Source: Allosphingosinicella deserti
Lineage (GTDB): Bacteria > Pseudomonadota > Alphaproteobacteria > Sphingomonadales > Sphingomonadaceae
NCBI RefSeq assembly: GCF_003012735.1
Contig: NZ_PXYI01000004.1
Location: 372,001-436,000 of the forward strand
Length of the DNA: 64,000 nt
Reading direction: 5' to 3'
Each line of letters opens with the position of its first letter. Position 1 is the first letter of the stretch. The notes beneath the pieces were generated by a model, which worked only from the letters and a program-made list of their open reading frames with translations, was not told where the DNA came from and did no database searches. This document shows positions 27,352 through 35,968 of the stretch, one piece after another. Position numbers and translations under genes: made by a program.

Positions 27352-27395
27352 CCCTCTCCCCTTCAGGGGAGAGGGTCGGGGAGAGGGGGAGTCCG
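27352..27395. repeat. Left inverted repeat of the DUF559 unit
   Basis: A 44-base repeat whose first 24 bases (27352-27375) are the palindrome CCCTCTCCCC-TTCA-GGGGAGAGGG. The whole is an inverted copy of 27730-27774 with few differences. The stop codon of the restored DUF559 frame lies inside it. Confidence 0.85.
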
Positions 27396-27730
27396 AAGCG
27401 CCTCGCCGATCGCGTAAAGAACGCCTTCGAGGTTGCTCATCACGTCGGCATTGGAAACCGAATGACGCGGTAGCCGCATTCCTGAAGCTTTCGCGCCCGT
27501 CTTGAATCGTAGGCTCGGTCCTCCGCGTGGGTGTCGCCATCGACTTCGATCACCAGCATCACCGGCGTTCGGCAGGCAAAGTCGGCGATGTAGCTGCCGA
27601 TCACGACCTGCCGGCGGAATTTTGCGCCAGCGAAGCGCTTGGCCCGCAACGCCAGCCAAAGCGCCTGCTCCGGCCCGGTCATCTCGCGGCGCATTTTCTT
27701 CGCGTAGTCGATGAGGTTGTGGTCGCGCAC
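27363..27730 (-). pseudogene. DUF559 (Vsr-like nuclease fold) gene with a one-base frameshift
   Basis: The restored product is about 120 residues. The N-terminal part starts at GTG 27730 and contains MTGPEQALWLALRAKRF, KFRRQVVIGSYIADFAC, VIEVDGDTH and CGYRVIRF, a clear DUF559 domain (PD-(D/E)xK-type, related to very-short-patch repair nucleases). At 27451-27457 the frame is lost and it stops at 27440. The expected C-terminal block NADVMSNLEGVLYAIGEAL continues in the next frame to a stop at 27363. One extra base restores the gene. Either the gene is broken or there is a sequencing error. It fills exactly the space between two 45-base inverted repeats. Predicted catalytic residues are all before the break. 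Confidence 0.85.
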
Positions 27731-27774
27731 GGACTCTCCCCCTCTCCCAACCCTCTCCCCTGAAGGGGAGAGGG
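27730..27774. repeat. Right inverted repeat of the DUF559 unit
   Basis: A 45-base inverted copy of 27352-27395 with its own palindrome CCCTCTCCCC-TGAA-GGGGAGAGGG (27751-27774). Its inner border meets the GTG start of the DUF559 gene. Similar palindromes lie at 32372, 32469 and 39948. Confidence 0.85.
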
Positions 27775-27797
27775 CTTTTGGCCGCCTTTCGTCTCCC

Positions 27798-30116
27798 TCA
27801 CGCCAGATCGACGAAGCTGTCGAGCACCCGCTTGCGGCCGGCATGTTCGAAATCGATTTCGAGCTTGTTGCCCTCGATCTCGGCGACCTTGCCGTAGCCG
27901 AACTTGGAGTGGAAGACGCGCTGGCCGAGGCTGATGTCGGTGCGGCCGGGATTGCCGAGCGAGACCGCGCTCGCTTTCACCTCGACGATGCGGGTGGGGT
28001 TGCGTTCGAAGCCGCCGGTCACCGCGCGGCGCCAACCCGGGCCCCGGGTGGTGCCGCGGGCGACGTCGGCGAACGGATCGGCGCGTTCGGACCAGTTGGC
28101 GCGCCACAGGCTCTCGCCGCCGGACATGCTGCTCTCCTGCTCGATATGAGCGTCCGGCAGTTCGGCTACGAAGCGAGACGGGATGGACGACGTCCACTGG
28201 CCGTAGATGCGGCGGTTGGCCGCGTGGAATATGAAGCATTTGTGCCGCGCTCTTGTGATCGCGACATAGGCAAGGCGCCGCTCTTCCTCGAGCGCCGAAT
28301 TGCCGCCTTCGTCCAGCGAGCGCTGCGACGGGAACACGCCTTCCTCCCAGCCGGCAAGGAAGACGGTGCCGAATTCGAGGCCCTTGGCAGCGTGGATGGT
28401 CATGATCGTGACCTTTTCCGTGTCGCGCTCGGCGTCGTTCTCCATGACCAGGCTGACATGTTCGAGGAAGGCGCCGAGCGTCTCATATTCCTCCATCGCG
28501 CGGGTGAGCTCGGCGAGGTTCTCGAGCCGGCCGGCGCTCTCGGCCGAGCGATCGGCCTGGAGCATCGCGGTATAGCCGCTCTCGTCGAGCACCAGCCGCG
28601 CGAGCTCGCCATGCGGCAATTCGTTCAGCTTGCCGCGCCAGCGCGCGAAATCGCCGACGAAATTGCCGAGCGCGCGGCGCGCCTGCGGGGTAAGCTCGTC
28701 GGTGTCGAGCATCTGCGCCGCGGCGGCCAGCAGGGGCTGGCCGGTGGCGCGCGCCACCGAATGGATCTTCTGCACTGCCTTGTCGCCCAAGCCGCGCTTG
28801 GGCGTGTTGACGATGCGTTCAAAGGCGAGATCATCGGCCGGCTGGGCGATGATCCGCAGGTAAGCGAGCGCGTCGCGTATCTCCTGGCGCTCGTAGAAGC
28901 GGAAGCCGCCGACGATCCGGTAGGGAAGGCCGATCGCGATGAACCGGTCTTCGAACTCGCGCGTCTGGAACTGGGCGCGAACCAGGATCGCCGTGTCGGC
29001 GATATGGCCGCCGCGGCGCTGCAGCGCCTCGATCTCCTCGCCGATACGCCGCGCTTCCTCCGGGCCGTCCCACACGCCGACGACCTGGACCTTCTCGCCG
29101 TCGTCATGCTCGGTCCACAGCGTCTTGCCAAGCCGGCCGCCATTGTTGGCGATCAGGCCGGAGGCGGCGGCGAGGATGTTCGGCGTCGACCGGTAATTCT
29201 GTTCGAGGCGGATGATCTTCGCGCCTGGGAAATCCTTTTCGAAGCGCAGGATGTTGGCGATCTCGGCGCCGCGCCAGGAGTAGATCGACTGATCGTCGTC
29301 GCCGACGCAGCAGATGTTCTTGCGCTCCTGCGCGAGCAGGCGGAGCCAGAGATACTGGGACTGGTTGGTGTCCTGATACTCGTCGACCATGATGTACTTG
29401 AAGCGCTGCTGATAGAGTTCCAGCACCTCCCGGTTGGTCTTGAGGATGGTCAGCATGTGCAGCAGCAAATCGCCGAAATCGCAGGCGTTCAAGGTCCGCA
29501 GCCGCTCCTGGTAGCGCGCATAGAGCTCGGCCCCCTTGCCATTGGCATAGGTCTCGCTCTCGCCGGCATCGACCTGCGCCGGGATCCAGCCCCGGTTCTT
29601 CCAGCGATCGATGCACCCGGCGAGCAGCCGCGCTGGCCAGCGTTTCTCGTCGATGTCGGCAGCGGCGATCAGCTGCTTCAGCAGCCGGATCTGGTCGTCG
29701 GTATCGAGGATCGTGAAATTCGCCTGCAGCCCGACCAGCTCGGCGTGGCGCCGCAGCATCTTGGCGGCAACCGAGTGGAAAGTGCCGAGCCATGGCATGC
29801 CTTCGACGGCATCGCCGACGATCCGCCCGACTCGCTCCTTCATCTCGCGCGCCGCCTTGTTGGTGAAGGTGACGGCGAGGATCTCCGATGGCCAGGCCCG
29901 GCGGGTGGCGATCAGATGCGCCAGCCGCGCGGTCAGCGCCGCCGTCTTGCCGGTGCCGGCGCCGGCAAGGACGAGGACCGGCCCTTCGCTGGTGAGCACC
30001 GCATCGCGTTGCGGTTCGTTGAGGCCGCGCAGGTAAGCCGGCTCGTGGGCGGTGGCGATGGGCTGAGTCACGCTTGAACAGGTAGGGAACATGGCCTTGC
30101 CGGGCAAGCGCGACAT
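27798..30116 (-). CDS. uvrD: ATP-dependent DNA helicase UvrD/PcrA
   Basis: A 772-residue superfamily 1A helicase for repair and replication restart. Walker A is AGAGTGKTAAL, motif II is MVDEYQDTNQSQYLWL, and later motifs (DQSIYSWRGAEI, MTIHAAKGLEF, VAITRARH) are in order. The C-terminus ends with the tudor-like RNA polymerase-binding type domain (RVFHSKFGYGKVAEIE). Three starts are possible (ATG 30116, ATG 30092, GTG 30071); none has a clear Shine-Dalgarno sequence, so the first 15 residues are uncertain. Confidence 0.95.
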   Translation of the reverse strand: MSRLPGKAMFPTCSSVTQPIATAHEPAYLRGLNEPQRDAVLTSEGPVLVLAGAGTGKTAALTARLAHLIATRRAWPSEILAVTFTNKAAREMKERVGRIVGDAVEGMPWLGTFHSVAAKMLRRHAELVGLQANFTILDTDDQIRLLKQLIAAADIDEKRWPARLLAGCIDRWKNRGWIPAQVDAGESETYANGKGAELYARYQERLRTLNACDFGDLLLHMLTILKTNREVLELYQQRFKYIMVDEYQDTNQSQYLWLRLLAQERKNICCVGDDDQSIYSWRGAEIANILRFEKDFPGAKIIRLEQNYRSTPNILAAASGLIANNGGRLGKTLWTEHDDGEKVQVVGVWDGPEEARRIGEEIEALQRRGGHIADTAILVRAQFQTREFEDRFIAIGLPYRIVGGFRFYERQEIRDALAYLRIIAQPADDLAFERIVNTPKRGLGDKAVQKIHSVARATGQPLLAAAAQMLDTDELTPQARRALGNFVGDFARWRGKLNELPHGELARLVLDESGYTAMLQADRSAESAGRLENLAELTRAMEEYETLGAFLEHVSLVMENDAERDTEKVTIMTIHAAKGLEFGTVFLAGWEEGVFPSQRSLDEGGNSALEEERRLAYVAITRARHKCFIFHAANRRIYGQWTSSIPSRFVAELPDAHIEQESSMSGGESLWRANWSERADPFADVARGTTRGPGWRRAVTGGFERNPTRIVEVKASAVSLGNPGRTDISLGQRVFHSKFGYGKVAEIEGNKLEIDFEHAGRKRVLDSFVDLA

Positions 30117-30175
30117 TGCTTTTCTGATGGCGTCGAGCGGGCCGGGATGAATGCGACTCAGCGAGGAGAAGGACC

Positions 30176-30568
30176 ATGCTGACCGGAGGCTGCCACTGCG
30201 GAGACGTCCGCTATCGCATGCCCGAAGACGTGATTCACTGCAGCTTCTGCTACTGCGTCGACTGCCGCCGCCATGCCGGCGCGCCGGTCGTCGCCTGGGC
30301 CGGGGTGAAAGCGGGCGAACTGGTAATCGAAGGGACGCCGAACGAATATCGATCGTCGGCGGATACGATCCGCTCCTTCTGCGGTCGGTGCGGGACGGGG
30401 TTATTCTACGTCAACGATGTCGTACTGCCGGGGATGATCGACGTCCAGATCGCCACTCTCGACGAACCCGAGACGCTCGCACCGGCCATGCACGTGCAGG
30501 TCGCCGAGCGGCTCTCGTGGATGAAGGCGGGTCGGTCGCTTCCGGAATTCGACCGTTACCCCGGATGA
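30176..30568 (+). CDS. GFA/CENP-V family zinc protein
   Basis: A 130-residue protein of the glutathione-dependent formaldehyde-activating (GFA) fold. Zinc ligands are visible: C6 and C8 (GGCHCGD), C25, C27 and C30 (CSFCYCVDC) and C69 and C72 (FCGRCG). Many members have no proven formaldehyde role, so the substrate is open. GAGGAGAAGG precedes the ATG. Confidence 0.9.
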   Translation: MLTGGCHCGDVRYRMPEDVIHCSFCYCVDCRRHAGAPVVAWAGVKAGELVIEGTPNEYRSSADTIRSFCGRCGTGLFYVNDVVLPGMIDVQIATLDEPETLAPAMHVQVAERLSWMKAGRSLPEFDRYPG

Positions 30569-30658
30569 GCCGGTCTTCTCGGGCGGCGTCTGAAACGTCA
30601 TGGCTTTGTCGCCGAGGCGCGTTAGAATTTCGGGGTGAAAAGGCTGCGCGGAGATAGC

Positions 30659-31849
30659 ATGCGTGGGGAAGTGGATCGGCACGCGCCTGCGGACCTTTGC
30701 CGTCGGGGGGTGATCGCTGGAATCGCCGCAATTCCGCTTCTGTCGGTGTCCGCGCCGGCGGCGGTCCAGGCGCCGATCGTCGGCAAGATCGTGCTGGAGG
30801 ATAACCGTGTCTGGGTCGGCGTCACCGTCGGGGGAAAGCCGCCGGTACTGTTCGTGCTCGACACCGGGGCCGTCGTCAGCATCGTCCAGAAGAGCTATGT
30901 CGAACGCCTCGGACTGAAGCGCGGCGGCCATACGCGCCTGGTCGGTGTCGGCGGCGCGCAAGATTTCACCTTGTACGAGGGGCGGGACGTGGTCTTCGGC
31001 GGTGCCATCCGTCAGCCGATCGCGGTGTTCGCGGTTCCGGACCAGGATCTCGGACTGGCGCGCGACGCCGCGGGGCTGCTGGCCGCGGGGTTGCTGACGA
31101 GCCTCGACACCGATCTCGATTTCGAAGCCGGCGAATGGCGCGTCTACCCGTCCGGACGGCCCGATCGGAAGGGCTTCCGCGAGGTCTCGTCGCAAATCCG
31201 GCCGTCCACGCCGGCCGCGCGCGGATCCGAATATATCTATGTCGAGGTCGAGCTCGACGGGCGGAGCTACCAGCTCGTCGCCGACACCGGCTTTCCCGGC
31301 CAGATCAGCCTGTTCGGCGATGCGACACGGCGGAGTGGGCTGTGGAATGTCGAGCGGCCCTTTTCACCCATGCAGGTCGACGGCATCGGGGGTAAATCCA
31401 GCCGTGGGCGGCTGGTCCGGGCATCGCGGGTCGAACTCGGTTCTATCGGCTTCGATCGCCCGCTCGTCTCGCTTTCGCAGGACAATCACCATCGCGGCCG
31501 CGTCGACGGGTTGATCGGCCTTGAGCTGTTCGAGCGGCTGACGCTCTCCACCGACGTTGCGAAGAACAGGCTGTGGGCCAAGCCGAACGGCCGGCCGGCG
31601 CGGCCCGAGCGCCATGGCCTGAGCGGATTGTGGCTGGACGATCGTGGCGGCCGCATCGTGGTGGCCGAGGTGAGCCCCGCAAGCTTGGCCGCCGAGGCAG
31701 GGCTCAGGGAAGGCGACGAAATCCTTGGCGGGACCTTGCGCCAATGGATCGGCCACCTTGCCGGGAAGCCGGGGGACAGGATCGAATTCGCGCTGCGCCG
31801 CAAGGGTGTCGAGACCAAGGCCGTCCTGATGCTGCGCGCTTTTCTCTAA
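30659..31849 (+). CDS. Exported retropepsin-like aspartic protease with C-terminal PDZ domain
   Basis: A 396-residue protein with an N-terminal signal (twin Arg at residues 15-16, hydrophobic stretch to about 35). Two pepsin-like half-sites follow, FVLDTGAVVS (DTG 68-70) and VADTGFPGQ (DTG 209-211), so the chain could form its own two-Asp active site without dimerising. A PDZ-like domain occupies about 325-390 (VVAEVSPASLAAEAGLREGD). ATG 30659 with GGAG is preferred over GTG 30635. The last bases overlap the convergent rsmD stop. Confidence 0.85.
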   Translation: MRGEVDRHAPADLCRRGVIAGIAAIPLLSVSAPAAVQAPIVGKIVLEDNRVWVGVTVGGKPPVLFVLDTGAVVSIVQKSYVERLGLKRGGHTRLVGVGGAQDFTLYEGRDVVFGGAIRQPIAVFAVPDQDLGLARDAAGLLAAGLLTSLDTDLDFEAGEWRVYPSGRPDRKGFREVSSQIRPSTPAARGSEYIYVEVELDGRSYQLVADTGFPGQISLFGDATRRSGLWNVERPFSPMQVDGIGGKSSRGRLVRASRVELGSIGFDRPLVSLSQDNHHRGRVDGLIGLELFERLTLSTDVAKNRLWAKPNGRPARPERHGLSGLWLDDRGGRIVVAEVSPASLAAEAGLREGDEILGGTLRQWIGHLAGKPGDRIEFALRRKGVETKAVLMLRAFL

Positions 31850-32367
31850 GTCTTGCGCAGCAAGGTGATCTTCGCCTTACCGTAGACCCGCTCGACGTCG
31901 GTTTCGAAACCCTCGACCTCGACGGTTTCGTCGCGCGCGGTCTCGACGCTCGCAAAGCCGCCCGGCGCGACCGGGAGATTGGCGAGGGCAGGTGCGGCGA
32001 GGCCACTGCCATAAGGCGGATCGAGAAAGACGAGATCGAGCGGCTGGAGGAGGCGGATGCGCTCGGCCGCGCCGGCGCGAACGTCGCCAATGCCGCCGAG
32101 CGCCGCGAGATTGGCACGGATCGCGTCGAGCGCGGCGCGATCATTGTCGACGAACACGCATTGCGCTGCGCCGCGCGACAGGGCTTCCAGTCCGAGCGCG
32201 CCGGAGCCGGCAAAAATGTCGGCGACCTGCAACCCCTCGAAGCTGCCGACGCGACTTGCGAGCATAGAGAACAGCGCCTCGCGGGCACGATCGGAGGTGG
32301 GGCGGGTTGCCTGCCCCTTGGGCGCGCCGATCGGCCGACCCCGCCACTTCCCGGCGATGATGCGCAT
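31846..32367 (-). CDS. rsmD: 16S rRNA (guanine966-N2)-methyltransferase RsmD
   Basis: A 173-residue SAM methyltransferase with the SAM loop DIFAGSGALGLEALSRG and the N6/N2-methylase motif LDPPYGSG. The start MRIIAGKWRGRPI is the family's usual N-terminus. It follows the pseudouridine synthase gene on the same strand, with a 139-base gap filled by repeats. Confidence 0.95.
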   Translation of the reverse strand: MRIIAGKWRGRPIGAPKGQATRPTSDRAREALFSMLASRVGSFEGLQVADIFAGSGALGLEALSRGAAQCVFVDNDRAALDAIRANLAALGGIGDVRAGAAERIRLLQPLDLVFLDPPYGSGLAAPALANLPVAPGGFASVETARDETVEVEGFETDVERVYGKAKITLLRKT

Positions 32368-32371
32368 TACA

Positions 32372-32492
32372 CCCTCTCCCCTTCAGGGTAGGGTGACGGG
32401 GAGAGGGGGCGAGCCGTGCGAGTGCCTCGGGCTCCCAGGCTTTCTCCGCCGCCTGCCCCTCTCTCTAGCTCTCTCCCCTGAAGGGGAGAGAG
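32372..32492. repeat. Inverted pair of GC-rich palindromes between rsmD and the pseudouridine synthase gene
   Basis: One copy at 32372-32395 (CCCTCTCCCCTTCA, then a degraded right arm and a GGGGAGAGGGGG tail) and an inverted copy at 32469-32492 (CTCTCTCCCC-TGAA-GGGGAGAGAG) enclose about 75 bases. On the minus strand the inner sequence beside the first copy, GAGGCACTCGCACGGCTC, resembles the 3' end of the DUF559 gene, so this may be an internally deleted unit. No gene lies here. Confidence 0.7.
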
Positions 32493-32506
32493 GACATCAT
32501 GCCCGT

Positions 32507-34246
32507 TCACTTCAGTTCCTTCCGGAACTGGACCAGTTCGTGCTGGCGCACTTCGTCGACCCCGCCGACCGGGAGGTCCTGGAGGTGGAAGGGGCCGTAG
32601 CGCACCCGGATCAGGCGGGAGACCTGAAGGCCGAGATATTCGAGCACGCGGCGGACTTCGCGATTCTTGCCTTCAGTCAGGGTCATCTCGATCCAGGCGT
32701 TGCGGCCGGTGCGGCGTTCCAGGTTCGCGTCGATCGATCCGTAGCGCATGCCCTCGATCTCTACTCCGGTGATCAGATCCTCGAGTTGGCTCTGGCTGAC
32801 CTCGCCAAAGGCCCGGGCCCGGTACGTGCGGGGGATCTTCGACGACGGAAGCTCGAGCTGGCGCTTCAATTCGCCGTCGGTGGTGAGCAGCAGCAGTCCC
32901 TCGGTGTTGAGATCGAGACGACCGACCGGAACCACGCGCGGCAGATCACGGGGCAGGCGATCGTAGATCGTCGGCCGACCCATCGGATCGCGTTCCGCGG
33001 TGAGCAGGCCGGTCGGCTTGTGGTAGCGGAACAGCCGTGTCGCCTCCGCCGCGCGCACCGGATTGCCGTCGACCGTGACGCCCTGGAGGCTGGCGAGAAC
33101 GGTGGCAGGAGTCTCGACCGGCACGCCGTCGATCGCGATCCGCTTTTCCTCGATCATCCGTTCGATCTCGCGGCGCGAGGCGATTCCGGCGCGGGCCAGC
33201 AATTTGGCGATACGCTGCGGTGGGCCCTTGATCGCCGGGGCAGGTGTCATCGATGCCGCGGCGACACGGCCCGCCGCCGCTGACCGAGGCGCTTCCTCCT
33301 GGGCGGCGCGTGGAGCCCGCGGACGCGCGCTTGCGTCCGGCCGCTCGCCGCGGTCGCTGCGGCCACCGCGGGCGCGGGACGCGGCACGAATGTTAGGCCC
33401 GCTCTTGCTCGCGGATCCGTAGACGGCTTCGGAGCCATCAGCCCTGACCCGGCGGCCGGTGGCGGGCTCGCTCGGCCGGCGCTCGCGGCCTTCCCGCACG
33501 GGACCATCCGTGGGCTCGCGTCCGCCGCCGCGATCCTGTCTTCGGGGGTCGATGGGCCGGCGCCCGCGCGGCGCTGCGGTCGCAGCATCGCGCGGGGCAC
33601 GATCCAGTTTCGGGTCGCCGCCGCGACTGCGCTGCGGCTGCTCGGCGTCTCCCGGTTTGGACGGGCCCCGGTTTCCGCGCTCGGGACGGTCTCCACGAAG
33701 CCGCTCGTGTCCTTTCGGACTCGCCGTGCGCCTGCCGTCTCTCTGCTCGTCGCGCGCGCTGCCTCTCGGTGCACCGCGGAGGCCGGTGGCGCGCTGCGGC
33801 CGCTCTTCGCGCGCCCGGTCCGGCCGATCGGGACGGGGGGCGCGGCTGCGCTCCGCCTTGTCGCCGCTGCCGCGTTTGGCCGGCTCGCGCTCGCCGCCGC
33901 CACGGCCGCCCGAATCCTGATGCTTGCGGTCTGCGCCGCCTCCTGCTGCCCCGCGGAGGCCGGTGGCGCGCTGCGGCCGCTCTTCGCGCGCCCGGTCCGG
34001 ACGAACGGGACGAGCTGCGCGGTTGCGCTCCGCCTTGTCGCCGCCGCCATGCCCGCCGGAATCCTCACGCTTTCGGTCCCTGCCGCGCTCGGCGGGACCT
34101 CGTGCGTTGCGTTTCGAGCTGTTCGGCTTGGATGGGCGGCGGGGCGGTTGCAGGGGAGGTCTCCACGTTGAAGCCGGATGGGCGGAAAATCGCGCCAGAT
34201 CGACGATTTGACTGCGGCACCGGCAGCCTCTTCGCTCGTTACGCAC
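32507..34246 (-). CDS. RsuA/RluB-type pseudouridine synthase with a 340-residue basic disordered N-terminal extension
   Basis: The last 236 of 579 residues are a standard small-ribosomal or 23S rRNA pseudouridine synthase: S4 domain (AKLLARAGIASRREIERMI), then the catalytic GRLDLNTEGLLLLTTDG. The first 343 residues are Arg/Gly/Asp/Pro-rich, without fold, and contain an in-frame repeat with a 59-codon period. The frame opens at GTG 34246, only 34 bases from the divergent response regulator. Other start choices are a CTG at 34153 with GGAG seven bases upstream, a GTG near 33500, or ATG 33250 just before the core. The core call is firm; the start is not. Confidence 0.85.
   Translation of the reverse strand: MRNERRGCRCRSQIVDLARFSAHPASTWRPPLQPPRRPSKPNSSKRNARGPAERGRDRKREDSGGHGGGDKAERNRAARPVRPDRAREERPQRATGLRGAAGGGADRKHQDSGGRGGGEREPAKRGSGDKAERSRAPRPDRPDRAREERPQRATGLRGAPRGSARDEQRDGRRTASPKGHERLRGDRPERGNRGPSKPGDAEQPQRSRGGDPKLDRAPRDAATAAPRGRRPIDPRRQDRGGGREPTDGPVREGRERRPSEPATGRRVRADGSEAVYGSASKSGPNIRAASRARGGRSDRGERPDASARPRAPRAAQEEAPRSAAAGRVAAASMTPAPAIKGPPQRIAKLLARAGIASRREIERMIEEKRIAIDGVPVETPATVLASLQGVTVDGNPVRAAEATRLFRYHKPTGLLTAERDPMGRPTIYDRLPRDLPRVVPVGRLDLNTEGLLLLTTDGELKRQLELPSSKIPRTYRARAFGEVSQSQLEDLITGVEIEGMRYGSIDANLERRTGRNAWIEMTLTEGKNREVRRVLEYLGLQVSRLIRVRYGPFHLQDLPVGGVDEVRQHELVQFRKELK
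33774..34000. repeat. 50-base direct repeat inside the pseudouridine synthase extension
   Basis: Bases 33774-33823 and 33951-34000 are identical, and more distant similarity continues on both sides. The 177-base period is 59 codons, so the duplication keeps the frame and duplicates a protein segment containing RPDRAREERPQRATGLRG. Confidence 0.85.
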
Positions 34247-34280
34247 CTACACCGATCAACGGAGGGCGACTGCGCATATA

Positions 34281-34718
34281 ATGCTGTTCGGCAAACGCGA
34301 AAGAGCTATCCGGCGGATCCTGATCGTCGAAGACGAGCCATTGATCGCTTTCGACAACGAATATCTGCTCACCGACGCCGGCTATGAAGTGATCGGAACC
34401 GTCGACAGCCTCGCCGAGGCGGTGCGCGTACTGTCCGAAGAGCAGGTCGATCTGGTGCTGTCCGACATCACGCTCCGCGGCGACGGCGACGGAATGGACG
34501 TGGCCCGCGCTGCCGCCGCCAAGAACGTGCCGGTGCTGTTCGTCACCGGAAATTGTCCGATCGAGGCGCACAGTCTCGGGATCGGCTGCCTGGCCAAGCC
34601 CTATACCGACAAGATCCTGAAGAACGCGCTCGCTGCGCTGGACCAGAGGCTTCAAGGTATCGAGGTCAAACGGGTCCCCGCCGGGCTCAGTTTCTATCAG
34701 GGCCTGAGCTCGCCCTGA
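34281..34718 (+). CDS. Single-domain response regulator
   Basis: A 145-residue receiver domain without an output domain. E17 and D18 (ILIVEDEP), the phosphorylated D62 (LVLSDITL) and K106 (LAKPY) are in place. Such stand-alone receivers work by protein contact in phosphorelays. The partner kinase is not in the window. It ends 7 bases before the convergent Rieske gene. Confidence 0.9.
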   Translation: MLFGKRERAIRRILIVEDEPLIAFDNEYLLTDAGYEVIGTVDSLAEAVRVLSEEQVDLVLSDITLRGDGDGMDVARAAAAKNVPVLFVTGNCPIEAHSLGIGCLAKPYTDKILKNALAALDQRLQGIEVKRVPAGLSFYQGLSSP

Positions 34719-34725
34719 TCGCCGA

Positions 34726-35862
34726 TCAGGCGAGCGCTTTCTCGACTTCGTCGTGGAAGAGCCGGATCCCGGTCTCGAGCGTGCCAAGCGTCACAGTCTC
34801 GATCGCGCCGGATGCGAGCCCCTGCTGGCCGAGCGCCGCGGCGCGAAAATCCTCGCCGCCGAAGACGCCCTGATCGAGCAGCGCCCAGCTCTTGGCCCAA
34901 TGCGCTTCCTCCTCCTGCGAGGCCGGCGGCTGCGGGATCAGCATGAAATCCTCGACCAGGGTGCGGTCTACCGCCTGCGGCATCAGCACCATCACGTTGA
35001 CGTAGTCCGGGCTGACCACCACCACGGTGCCGGGGAAGAGCTGGTAGGCGAAGGTGATCGTGCTGCGAAGCGCGCTCCAGTCGCCGTGATCGACGGCCGC
35101 GAGATGCTCGGCGCGGCCGACCGCCGAGCGCTGGTGGCGCCCGATCGAATCGCCCGCGGTGATACCGTCGGCGAAGAACTTGCCGATGGTCGGCGCGTGC
35201 AGGCGCTGGACATGGTAGCCTTCCAGGAAGGCGTCCATGATCAGCTTCCAGTTGGCGGCAACGTCGTGGATGTTGCGGCGGTAGAGATGGTGGTCGGCAA
35301 GCCCGAACGCCTCGAATTCGGGCGCGAGCGCCTGCGCATCTGAGAAATCCCCTGCCCCGCGGGCGAACCAGATCAGTCCGCCGGCCTCGATCGAGGGCAA
35401 TTCGCGCAGGCCGAACGCGGCCTTGTCGAGACCGGGGAAGCTGTCGGCGCGGGGTAATCCCGCGAGCGTTCCGTCGAGCGAATAGGCCCAGGCATGATAG
35501 GGGCAGACGAGGCGGGGCGCGCATTGGGCCTGCGCGCCTTCGACAAGGCGGGTGCCGCGGTGGCGGCAGACGTTGAAGAAGACGTGGACTAGACCGGCGC
35601 GGTCGCGGGTGAGCAACAGGGGAATGCCGAAGCCGTCATGCGACACCGCCATGTTGGTTCGCGGCAGCAAGGCCGACGGCGCGATGACCAGCGGCACGCG
35701 GCCGAAGATGCTGGCCGTCTCGGCCTCGAAGCGCAGCGGATCCGTGTAAGCGGAGGCCGCAACCGTGGTGATGCGATCGCCATGGCTGCTCTCGCCGCGC
35801 GAGACGATTTCGGCCAACGCGATCTGGCCGTGAGTCGGGCGCCTTCTGCTCGGCATGTCCAT
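34726..35862 (-). CDS. Rieske-type aromatic ring-hydroxylating oxygenase, alpha subunit
   Basis: A 378-residue protein with a Rieske [2Fe-2S] site (C99, H101 in VCRHRG; C120, H123 in VCPYHAW) and the mononuclear iron motif EGYHVQRLH (H217, H222) in the catalytic domain. No beta subunit, ferredoxin or reductase gene is nearby, so it probably belongs to the single-component alpha-only group, which includes demethylases and choline- or carnitine-type oxygenases. Substrate is unknown. Confidence 0.88.
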   Translation of the reverse strand: MDMPSRRRPTHGQIALAEIVSRGESSHGDRITTVAASAYTDPLRFEAETASIFGRVPLVIAPSALLPRTNMAVSHDGFGIPLLLTRDRAGLVHVFFNVCRHRGTRLVEGAQAQCAPRLVCPYHAWAYSLDGTLAGLPRADSFPGLDKAAFGLRELPSIEAGGLIWFARGAGDFSDAQALAPEFEAFGLADHHLYRRNIHDVAANWKLIMDAFLEGYHVQRLHAPTIGKFFADGITAGDSIGRHQRSAVGRAEHLAAVDHGDWSALRSTITFAYQLFPGTVVVVSPDYVNVMVLMPQAVDRTLVEDFMLIPQPPASQEEEAHWAKSWALLDQGVFGGEDFRAAALGQQGLASGAIETVTLGTLETGIRLFHDEVEKALA

Positions 35863-35968
35863 TCCGGGAGACTGCGGCGGCGTGGGGCAGAAGGCAAGTA
35901 GGGCGGCTTTCCTCGTGCCGCAAAGTCGCTAAAGCTTCGCGACCTCGACGGAAAAATGGAGTGGAAGC

